This document shows, piece after piece, positions 11,638-21,600 of a stretch of 64,000 nucleotides of DNA (position 1 is its first letter; each line of letters starts with the position of its first letter). The notes under the pieces are model-generated. The model was not told the DNA's origin, searched no databases, and saw only the letters and a program-made list of their open reading frames with translations. Position numbers and translations under genes: made by a program. The stretch comes from Chaetorhynchus papuensis (lineage: Eukaryota; Chordata; Aves; Passeriformes; Rhipiduridae). The stretch covers positions 276,552-340,551 of the forward strand of contig VWYX01000904.1 of the NCBI GenBank assembly GCA_013396525.1. The letters are read 5' to 3'.

Positions 11638-11703
11638 CTGGTTTATGGCCGGACTCAATGACCTTAAAGGTCTTTTCCAACCTAAATGATTTTCTGACTT
11701 TAT
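11638..11703 (+). mobile_element. CR1 LINE 3'-terminal fragment
   Basis: The sequence ggactcaatgaccttaaagg followed by tcttttccaacctaaatgat is the hallmark 3' end of avian CR1 elements, a diverged version of the GGACTxGATGATCTTxAAGGTC...CCAACC motif. Only about 66 bp is present, as expected of a severely 5'-truncated insertion. The terminal octamer repeats are degraded. Confidence 0.8.
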
Positions 11704-13225
11704 GTTCAACGAGATGATGTATGCAGTTCATTAAAGCCCTCCACAGTGCCCAGTAGATCACATCTAGAAGGGAAATACAAGTACTTTGTAGCTTCCTTGG
11801 AGCTCTGTCGTATGAGTGCTTGTGCCATGCAGGCTCTGAGAACAACAGATATCTGTGGAGTCTGAAAGATTATGTGGAGCATCATTTTCTGATGTAAGGG
11901 TGAAAATCACTCAGGCAGACATGATGGTGCTAATATCAGATACTAATGAGACAGACCAATAAAATGGGAGAGAAAGGCTGTAAAAGCACAGAGGCCCCAG
12001 GGTTTCAAAAGGGGGTCACAACTCTTCGTGTTCCCTCCAGAACGATGGACAGAGCACCTGCAGAGCAGGAGGGGGTAAAGCTGTGTAAGGCCAAGTCAGT
12101 ATTTCTGAGATGACGCAGCATTTTTAATCTGAAGTTGTAGACTCCAAATTAGTGTATTTATGTACATTTGGTACTGTTACACAGCAATTGTGCTGGTTGT
12201 AGAATTGCCATCCATGCTGTTATCCACACCTGGACTAGACCTCAGCAGCCTGCACTGTGCTAGCTCTGCTTGGAGTCCCACTCCTACCTCCAAGCCATTC
12301 CTCATAACTTGCAGGATTACTGAGAAGTTCCTGATTTAAACAAACAAAAAAAAATTTCAATTTTTTTCAGAATAATAAGTGAAACCTATCCCTTTTCTTC
12401 TGAATTAGTTACCTTGCAGCCATGAGAAATTCACTCCTCCATCTGTCTTCCTGTGATGGCCTATTACTACACTGTTTTAAGGAAAAAAAACCTTCTGTAA
12501 TATGTTTAAATGCAGTAGCAAATCTTTCTAACAGCTGCATGTATTCTGGCATGCAGGAGGAGATGGCATGCAAATGTCACATACCAGCTCATCTAATTTA
12601 GAGAGCATTAGAGGGTTGCTTTACCCAAATCATTGCTTATTTGTGTTGAAGCACACACCTAGAAATATACCTAAATATGTTTTTTTGACAGAACTAAATA
12701 TCCCACTTTGCAATGCTTAATTATTTTGCTAGTTTTTTAGGGTTTTATTTTTCTTTTCTTTGTTAGCTGGATGGCTGTCAGGAAAAAACAGGGAAGAGAA
12801 AGGAAATGAAGTGTCTCCACTGAGGCCCGGGATCCACTGCTCGGTATTTTGGTTGGTTACGTGGGTATTTGTTCTGGCATATCCCTGTTGTTGTGCTGGG
12901 CAGGGTATCAAAAAATATCCAGCACACAGAACATTTTCCCATCCATTGTTACAGAGCAAACCCTCAGAGCAACCTCAGGCTCCCAGCACAGGAGTCCCTC
13001 GCTGGAAGCTGGAGGTGATAAATTCGAGCCAAAAGGAATAGCACGTAGTTTCTGCCTCTCTTAAGGAACTTGCACAGCTTGGTATCAAAGAGAGTTTAAT
13101 GAGCTTAGCGAGATGTGAAAAGGATTAAGGATACCAGCAAATCACTTGATTGCTTACTTAATTCAATAGGGCTACTCACGAGCTGAGGGCTCGCCTGTGC
13201 TGCACTGGGCAGCAGGGCCGTGGGG
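11704..13225. other. Intronic sequence, no gene seen
   Basis: Nothing recognisable between the CR1 tail and the LTR at 13231, apart from short A runs near 12350 and 12481. Confidence 0.4.
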
Positions 13226-13499
13226 TGTGATGCCATGATGATTTTTGTCTTTTCTTTTATACCCCTGGTATACCTTTTTACAACTTCTGTATTCTTGGTG
13301 CTTTTTGCCTACATTCTTGGACTTGTGTGTCAAGCTGGGAGACTGAACATTTTAGAAGCTTCATAGTGAGGGATCAGTGTGCCCAGAGCCCAAGGTCCTC
13401 TCCAGAACACATTTTGTAAACTGAGATAGAACCATCCAGGGGAAGGTTCCTTGGGGAGGGGGGGCTCATTCGAGCCTCTCATTGGAGAATTTTGGATAG

Positions 13500-14049
13500 N
13501 NNNNNNNNNNNNNNNNNNNNNNNNNNNNNNNNNNNNNNNNNNNNNNNNNNNNNNNNNNNNNNNNNNNNNNNNNNNNNNNNNNNNNNNNNNNNNNNNNNNN
13601 NNNNNNNNNNNNNNNNNNNNNNNNNNNNNNNNNNNNNNNNNNNNNNNNNNNNNNNNNNNNNNNNNNNNNNNNNNNNNNNNNNNNNNNNNNNNNNNNNNNN
13701 NNNNNNNNNNNNNNNNNNNNNNNNNNNNNNNNNNNNNNNNNNNNNNNNNNNNNNNNNNNNNNNNNNNNNNNNNNNNNNNNNNNNNNNNNNNNNNNNNNNN
13801 NNNNNNNNNNNNNNNNNNNNNNNNNNNNNNNNNNNNNNNNNNNNNNNNNNNNNNNNNNNNNNNNNNNNNNNNNNNNNNNNNNNNNNNNNNNNNNNNNNNN
13901 NNNNNNNNNNNNNNNNNNNNNNNNNNNNNNNNNNNNNNNNNNNNNNNNNNNNNNNNNNNNNNNNNNNNNNNNNNNNNNNNNNNNNNNNNNNNNNNNNNNN
14001 NNNNNNNNNNNNNNNNNNNNNNNNNNNNNNNNNNNNNNNNNNNNNNNNN
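13500..14049. other. Assembly gap (550 N)
   Basis: Continuous run of N. It lies wholly inside the LTR-like element, which suggests a repeat-induced assembly failure. Open frames crossing it are artefacts. Confidence 0.99.
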
Positions 14050-14084
14050 TATGGCTTCAACTAGCAAAACATTTGGGAATGGAC

Positions 14085-14112
14085 ATCTTAGAATTTGGCC
14101 AATCCCCTCAAG
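14085..14112. repeat. Imperfect inverted repeat inside the LTR
   Basis: The sequence ggcca-atcccct-ca-aggggtggat-ggcc folds back on itself with a two-base loop and a small bulge. It may be an LTR regulatory or termination hairpin, but no function is demonstrated. Confidence 0.5.
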
Positions 14113-14178
14113 GGGTGGATGGCCAGAGAACCAATTACTTTATGCCATTTAACACACTTTCTGCGAACTAACATGTAA

Positions 14179-16014
14179 AAGTCTCAGGAAAAAGCCATTA
14201 AACCGGCCTTGCCACCGTTGATACCTGACTCTGGACTTCGTGTGGTTTCTCTACCCATCCGCGTTGCAACAGCAACAGGCTGGGAGGAAAAATACTCAGC
14301 CCTGTGCAGCCCAAAGTTTCCCATCCCCCCCGGCACATCTAATTCCCCTCCCAGCTCAGGTGGAGCAGACTCTGTGCAGACAGCCCTAGCCCACTCTTCC
14401 ACAACGCTACCCCTTGATTCCCCTGATATTTGTAACTGGAACCAGGCAGGAAAGCACCAGCGTGGATTCAGATGGATTCCTGTGCTCCACAGAGGAAGAC
14501 GCTGGTCACTGGGGAGCGGAGAAAAACCAAATGAACAACGGGATAAGCACACAGACAAGTTCCTCTGAGTGTCCGGAGCCATCCAGCCCCGGAGACAGGG
14601 AGCTCCATGGAGAGCCCACAGTCATCTGCTACAGTTTGGGAAGTCACATCTTCACAGGGAAAGGTTATTAGAAATCAAACAACAACAAAGCTGTCTGCAG
14701 CCAAACAGCAGACTCTTGCAGTTAGAAAATGATGTTAGCAAAGCAACAAGGGGGACATCTAAGCTGTTACACTGCGTGTGGAGACACAAGTCATTTTTGA
14801 AGGATCTTGGAAGACTGCCCTGGGGTAAAGCTTTAAATCTAGGGAGAGTGACTTCAGAGAATATTATAACTTTTGTAAAATATTTGGTTTTGTTTTTATC
14901 CTGCTGCATAAACCTAGGATAGAAGACAGACTTTTTTCCAGCAGCCTAAGAGGACACACATCTATATTTATATATAGATATATTTATTTTGCTATCTTGT
15001 CTAGACAATGTTTTTCATATCCAAAAGCTATATCAATGAGAATTGAGTGAGCTTTCAGTTGCACACTAAAAGGAAACCAGTTATAAAAAAAATCAAAACC
15101 CTTTAGGATTAGTATTTTTTCACTCCTTTCAATACCACAGCGGGCTAGACTGCTCACCTTTGGTCCTAAACAGCAATGAAAGCTAAACCATGTGGCTTAA
15201 GAAAATAATATCTTTTGAAACTGTCATTATTGCTGTTTTATTATTTTCCAACATGATTTCAACTTGTTATTTTAATTGTTGGGTTTATTAACAACTGGCA
15301 TGAAAGTGTACATTGAGAGCCTCTGCAATGGAGCAGAAGGCTGGCAAGAGCCCTCGTGCACATTACAGCATTATGGAAAAAGCAGTAATGATTATTTTAA
15401 TAAATATGTTGAGCAAATTTCTTAATTGTTCAGAATCACTTAAGCCTCAGTGAACAGTTTATATTACATCTCATCTGCAGTGATTAAAACTGATTTCCAA
15501 TTCATCCGAAGCCAGTTGTTTTCATAAAAAATCAGCTGGGTTTTCCTCCTGCTGCTGCTTGGCTTCTGCTTTGCACCCTATTAAATGGCACCATCCACAG
15601 ACAGCAGCAGAGTTTAATAAAGCCTGAAATAGCACAAGCTCGTTAACTGATGGACAGATTCTGCACCCTGTGCTCTCTGAGGACAGGGATGCAGGGATAG
15701 TTCTCAGAGGAATGCTGTCCAGATCTGCAGCTGGCACACAGAGCTGCATTTGGGTTTTTGCCAGTTTGTCCCTAAAGTTCAGTCTCTGGGATAACAGCGT
15801 GGGTGCCCTGCTACTCAGTGACAATGAAGCTGGTGTTCTCTCCCCACAGGGAAGAGAACGGGGAGAGAGAATGCTGCAGTTTTATGCTGTCTTCCATCAG
15901 CTTATAGAACCCTCTGTTTTCCAGTAAGACATTTTCTAGGAGCAAATCTCCTGTCTCAGGCAGGCCTGTGCAGGAGAGATGTGGGGACCAGTACTCTGCA
16001 AGAGCTCTTCCGTG
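14179..16014. other. Intronic sequence between two LTRs, no gene seen
   Basis: 14184-14680 is somewhat more GC-rich, with overlapping short open frames on both strands but no recognisable product. An AT-rich palindrome occurs at 14961-14978 (TCTATAT/ATATAGA, 4-nt loop). The rest is ordinary. Confidence 0.4.
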
Positions 16015-16019
16015 GCTTA

Positions 16020-16463
16020 TGTGCCGGGGTGACGGTGTGACACTGTATTCCCTATTGTCTGCCCTATGCTAGACATGAATCCTGTGCCTTCCCGTGCCTT
16101 TAGGCTGTTTCTCAGGAGAGGGGGGAGAGAAGCCAGGTGAATTTTTTCAGAGTGGTTTGTACCTCAAGGACATACACACTCCCCTGCGTTCTCTCACTGC
16201 TGCGGCAGAGCAACGAAAAGAACTTTTGCCGTGCCTACAGAAGACTTTGAATTTTACCATGTTCTCTCCACAGCGAGAGGTTTTATCATTTAGCTTTATT
16301 CTTTTTCCGTGCACTCTGCTTGTAAAATAAATAACTTTTTTTTTCGCTTTCCTCTGAGGCATTTCTTTCCAAACTTAGTGGGGAAGGGGCTGTTGAAATC
16401 TGCCTTCTACTGGAGGATACGTTCACTTTGGACAGTCCTCCAAATTTGTCTCAAACCAGGACA
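16020..16463 (+). mobile_element. Solo LTR of an endogenous retrovirus, 444 bp
   Basis: It begins TGTGCCGGGGTGAC and ends AAACCAGGACA, giving TGT...ACA inverted termini. The flanks are GCTTA (16015-16019) and GCTTG (16464-16468), a 5-bp target-site duplication with one mismatch. An AATAAA polyadenylation signal at 16326-16331 is followed by a T-rich, U5-like stretch, which sets plus orientation. No primer-binding-site-like sequence or internal retroviral region follows, so it is a solo LTR. The family name is not assigned; the ERVL class is inferred from duplication length. Confidence 0.7.
16326..16331 (+). terminator. AATAAA polyadenylation signal of the LTR
   Basis: A canonical hexamer within aaaataaataac, about 130 bp before the LTR end, as expected for an R/U5 boundary. 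Confidence 0.5.
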
Positions 16464-16517
16464 GCTTGCTAGACCAGTAGACCATGAGCTGGAAGGTGCG
16501 GAACACATTTGGTAGGA

Positions 16518-16542
16518 ACCACCACCACCACCACCACCACCA
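16518..16542 (+). repeat. (ACC)8 trinucleotide microsatellite
   Basis: Eight uninterrupted ACC units lie about 55 bp downstream of the solo LTR. The minus-strand glycine run they would encode is not considered a protein. Confidence 0.95.
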
Positions 16543-18369
16543 TTCAGATTTCCAGGTGCTTGGCTGGTTTGGGTTGTTGCAAACAAACCAACTTTTTCCC
16601 TACGCAAATAGCAGGCTATGGAAATTTTGTCATTTCTGCTAAACATTGAGCAAATTATTCCATTTGGCTGTAGAAGAAAAGGAAAATGGACATTTTGTCC
16701 ATCAGGATAATCCATGCTGGTTTTAGCTGATTCTTTTTCCCCTGAAAATATAAATCAGTAAAAGCAAATGCAAAACATTACCTGGAATTTACTAGAGTCT
16801 TCTTGAAACAGAAAAGGATGATATCACAGCAGGACAGTTTGCATTTATTATTCATCCTCTAAGTTGTAGAGCTTTCAACACCCATCAGGCTTCATTGAGC
16901 AATATGTCCCTACAGCACTGACACGTGGATGTCCTTAACTTGGATGTGGAGCCAAGACAGTCTCCATAAAGGCTGAATATCCATGGATACCTAAGGTTCC
17001 CAAGGTTCAAGTGGCTGGGTAGGGCCTGACCCTGAGTGGCAGGCAGGTGCAGGAGCTGCAGCAGGTGCAGGTGATGGTGCAGAGCATGGGATGCATTCAC
17101 CAGCACTTGCCCAGAGGAAGGAAAACACTAATAACTCTTTGAGTTTCTAACATATCCAAAAAATCAACAAGACCACTGGACCAGCCAAAGATTTCAGCAG
17201 GAAACGGGAAAAATTTGCCTTTTGGCCAGGAAGAGGAATGAATACGGACAAGCAGGTTGCACCAGAGCACTCTGGCTGTCTCCTGAGCAGGTTTGGGGCT
17301 GCTCCTCCCATTTACTGCAGCTGATGGAAAGTTCTTGTCCTCAGTGAGTATAAAACCTCTCCGTACAGTGAAACATAAAATGAACGGAGAAAGTGAGGTT
17401 TAGCATAGTGGCATGTGTGAGAGTTCCTGGTCGCTGGAAGTTATTGGTGACCATGTGTAAGTTAAGGAGGTGTCAGAGAGACACAAATGTTTATAGCCCA
17501 GCAATTCCAGAAATGAAAAGGTGACTGTTATTTAAGGCAACAGGAATTTGCTATTTAGCTAAAACAGACATCCAGGGTTTAAAAAAAAAAAAAAAAAGAA
17601 TGCAGGAAGATGTGCAGATTTTATGAGTTTACTGTTATGCAGTGTGTATATTTACATGAAATAATTAGCTGTAGTCTTGTTTATGTCAAATCCAATTTAC
17701 ATTAATAAACTTCACCCAGCAAAGACTCTGATGTTGTTAGAAAATGCCCAGAAATGTTAGCAGCCTTAAAAAATGCAGAGTAAACACTGGAGCATTTAAT
17801 TAATCAATTTCTGACATTTCCAAGTAATTACAATTTCTGAATCATTTCTTGAATGTTTTTTATGAATATAAATCAGCCACAACACATGGAAGAACTGCTG
17901 GTGGGAGGCATTTGACTTACGTAGACATATGGCACTTGCATGTGACTCCCACTGTCTAAAGAAGACAAGGACTTACAACAAGGATAGAAAAACATCCATA
18001 GGATCTACTGCAGAGTTGGGAAAATTGAATTCTAAGGTTATTACAGACATTTGGGATTCACAGATAAAGATGCTTCATTCTCGGAACGTATCAGACTTTT
18101 TAACTCACTTGGAATAACCACTGCCATCTATCCAACAACAAATACCTCAGGACCCGATGTTTTTGCTATCATTTTCTGTAATTGCTTTGTTATCACTCGT
18201 CCTCACGTTTATTCTGGCAGCTTCTGGTGAGGAACAAGGTACATACACAGAAGTCAAGCCTATCTTGATATGGTTTTATTTCTACTTAAAAACAACCTAA
18301 TAAACAAACAAACAGTAGATGCTCATTCATTCAATCATTAAAAGTCAATAGCAAAAAATTATGAAATCT
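16543..18369. other. Intronic sequence, no gene seen
   Basis: Holds an A17 run at 17581-17597. No exon or dispersed repeat recognised. Confidence 0.4.
17581..17597 (+). repeat. Poly-A run (17)
   Basis: Seventeen A's with no recognisable retroelement body upstream. Confidence 0.9.
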
Positions 18370-18662
18370 ACACTATATAGGATGGCCTGGTTTGGAGAGC
18401 ACCTTGAAGACCATTTAGTTCTAACACCCCTGATGTGGATAGAGACATCCTTCACTGGACCAGGTTGCTCAGAGCTCCATCCAACCTGGCCTTGAACACT
18501 TTCAGGGATGGGGCAGACACAGCTTCTCTGGGCAACCTGTGCCAGTGCCTCCTAATATCAAACCTCAACCTATTTTCTTTCAGTTTGAATCTACTCCCCC
18601 TTGCCCTGTTACTCCATGCTCTTGTAAAAAGTCCCTCTCTGTCTTTCTTGTAGGCTCTGTTC
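18370..18662 (-). mobile_element. CR1 LINE fragment, 3' end with ORF2 C-terminus
   Basis: The reverse complement follows the avian CR1 consensus in order: the end of ORF2 (cctacaagaaagacagagag), gggcaacctgg-type text, and the 3' UTR ending in aaggtgctctccaaaccagg. The element is 5'-truncated at about 18662. A deletion of about 20-40 bp near 18550-18556 removes part of the usual segment between the 'ccagtg' and 'cctaatatc' blocks on the plus strand. The terminal octamer repeat is degraded. It is a moderately old, non-autonomous copy. Confidence 0.92.
18452..18655 (-). pseudogene. Remnant of CR1 ORF2 (reverse transcriptase polyprotein C-terminus)
   Basis: About 67 codons are still open to a stop at 18452. 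The segment HWHRLPREAVSAPSLKVFKA is the diagnostic C-terminal tail of CR1 ORF2, downstream of the reverse transcriptase domain. The endonuclease and reverse transcriptase domains are absent, so no enzyme can be made. The methionine upstream at 18706 lies outside the element and is not meaningful. Confidence 0.85.
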
Positions 18663-21600
18663 ACATATATAAAATATCTAAATGTGAGGTTAAAAATCTG
18701 ACACAATGTTATAGCTACATCAATCTGATGCTGCTAAAATATATCCAAACATCCGTGGACAAAACAAGGTGAGAAAAAGTTCTGAGGATTTCCAGCTTCC
18801 AACCACCACTCTAAGGGTAACCTGGGGTTTAGAAAAACTCAAATTACCAACTCTTTAGGGTTTTTATGGATGGAAAGCAGGGAATGTGGAGTTGAGCAGA
18901 GAGAAGGTGAGGTACGGCACCACAGGCTGGGACCCCTTTTCCAGACAGATTTCTCTGTTTTTCTCCAACCATCCCTCTTTTGTCCACCTGTGACCACACT
19001 CTGCGCTAATCACAAACATTTCCACACAGGGGAGGGAACTGGTTATAGCACATTCAGAAAATTAATCTCTATGTCAACGTCTCTGTTTGCAAAGTCTGTG
19101 CATATCTATAGTCAAGAAAAAATTGTCTCCGAGTTAATAATGCAGCATTGCTTAGAAAATCTCAGAAGCTGCTCCCAGCACTCCACCCCTTCCTGGTATG
19201 CTGAATTTAGTGGGACTGCTTACATCCATCCATCTCAGCTGCATGATATATAAACACGAACACGCAGAAAAATGACGGAACATGCAAATAAATATGCTCC
19301 CAAACATCCCCTGACAATTTTTCACTCTGTGCACAGAGAAAAAAGAAATGAATGAGAAGCTAACACACAAATATATCTCTGCATTTTCATACTTTATTAC
19401 AAACAAAGCAGGAGCTGTGCTCACAGGGAGCTCTGTCAGCTCATGGTCTGCCTGGAGCACATTTATTGTCACTGTCGTTACCAGGACTTGCATCATGTTC
19501 AGCTTTGGGTATTGACTGATTGTAGGACACAACTGAGTCTAAGGCATGAATCAGTTGTAAACTGCTGCCCAAATCACAGTTTTTCTTCAACTCACTAATT
19601 TCCATGAGTTATCCAAGAAAATAAAAAGCTTCATTGATGCAGGACTGGCCCTGCTCATAGGTATTTGAAGGTAGGCAAATTAAGAAAAACCAACTCTGCA
19701 GCATTCTAAGTATTTTCTTGTAAGTAACTATTCAGTTCCATATGGGAGGGAGCTGGACTGTTCCACAAAGCAGGTTTCTCATGAGGAGCTGACAGTCCCC
19801 CCCACACAAGACAGCACAGTAGAACCTGACTTTCTGGGTCAGGGGGATTAATCATAAGAAGTTTGGCATTTCCTAAGTGGTGTGTAGGCTAGACAGCATC
19901 ATGTGATCTTGGCTGGAGATAAACTTATAGTGTATCAGGGATTTAGTGAAAGTGGATTTGGTGGAAGGAAAATGTTTCGCTGTCATGGTAAGCTATAAGC
20001 AGAGGGTTCAGTAAAGTCCCAGAAAGCAAATAAGAACTGGAACATTTGTGTCAGCAAACAGCATACAGGCATTCACTTATGTTGTGTAGGCCTGTTAAAT
20101 AGTTAAGCCAAAGCGGTGCCTGTCGTTACAGACACTAATTCCCAGTAAAATCTGGGTGGAACAGAAAGCACAAAAGCACTGCAAGGACAATTTCTTGTTG
20201 GGCTGCAACTCCATGCCTGCCATCCCCACCAATGCTATAAAAACTCACAGCCATAGGTACCAGTCTGGGATAGTGGCAATTTGCCTTGGCAAGCCTGGAA
20301 AACCCATGGGCTAAATAGGAGATGCCCAGTGGCACCAGGAGAGCTGTTGGGGTGCATTTCCCAGGGTGAATATGGATGCCAGTCTTTGAGTTTAATGTGT
20401 AGGGGTAAGAGCCTAACACAAAGCCTTTCATAAAATAGAAATTGGTAGTTTTTCCTCTTACCTATGTTGCAAAGAAAAACTCCCTCTTCAAATCCTGTAT
20501 ACTACAGTTGTATTAATAATCATTATTATCTGGTGTTTTTATAAGTGATCTGACACACTATTAATGCTTTGTTTCCTTAACATTTGTGACTCCAGTATGC
20601 CATGTATGAGAGCTGCTAAACAACCATAATGATGCTGCTCAATTTAACAAGAATCTATTTTCTTTTCAGAAAAATTAAAGTGAACCTTTAATTTCATTCA
20701 GCACTACAGAATTCACCGGTACAATGCAGTAGCAGTGAAATCAGAGCTTTAATTTAGTTCCTGGTTAGTGCTAATAATTTTTCTGCAGTTGAATATTGCT
20801 GAACTGAATTGCAGATCCATCTCAAATATTATGTGCCTAAAGATATCAGTTACAGTTATTGCAAAGCATTCTGTTTATTCAAATCAGACTGAAACAAACA
20901 CAAACTGTAGCATGAAAGGCTGGAAAATATTTGCTTAGATAAATATTCATTGTCAGCTGCTGCACAGGATATATAGAGACAATTCAGATTACGTGATAGC
21001 TTTTTGTTTTATACACCATCTTGCCAGTTAGCATTCAAAAATGTAACTCTAAAAATGCCTTTAATTTTATGTGTGATATACAAAGTGATATACTTAGCTG
21101 TCCACGTTTCTTACACATGAATCTTTCAATCCACAGGGAACTTAATAGGAATTAACAGTGGAAGTATAAGCATAAATCTTTATATTTCTGGTAATATAAT
21201 TTTGTCGTTAACTGCAGCTTACTGGAAAAGTTCTTTGTGATATTTAACTGAATTACATTTTAAAGATCTTTATCATCATCAACTGGAAAATCTATGCCAA
21301 CAAGTGATGAGTCCTGAGTCACCATTGTGATGCTTAGACAGTGTCTCTGTCTTGGGAACCAGAGGCAGAAACACAATTTCCTGCAGAAGCCTTGGCTCTC
21401 ATTGTTCTGAGACAGAGAGGGCAAATTAAAAAACCCACCATGTATCAATCCTGTACCTAAAAGCATTTTTTTTCACATGCAGGTGACTTCTAGTTTCCAG
21501 TGTGTAAGGGTGTTATGGGTGAGCTTCAGCTGGAATTGTGCTGACCTTGAGGGAATTAACTGAGGCCATGTCAGCCCAAAATGAACATAGATGAGATTCA

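Larger units (their letters stand above)
13231..14173. mobile_element. LTR-retrotransposon LTR (ERVL-like), interrupted by an assembly gap
   Basis: The left end is TGCCATGATGATTTTTG. The same 29 bases, with one mismatch, begin another copy at 63972, which defines the terminus. The right end is proposed at ...CTAACA (14173). The flanks TGTGA (13226-13230) and TGTAA (14174-14178) form a probable 5-bp target-site duplication with one difference. TG...CA ends and a 5-bp duplication fit an ERVL-type LTR. 550 bp in the middle is unknown, so I cannot tell whether this is a solo LTR or a collapsed larger element. No retroviral coding sequence is visible. Confidence 0.65.

Noticed and set aside
13330..14152. 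Open frames of 190-245 codons across the N run
   Set aside because: They are open only because N's contain no stop codons.
16407..16715. Minus-strand frame with a polyglycine run
   Set aside because: Translation of the (ACC)8 microsatellite and the LTR end.
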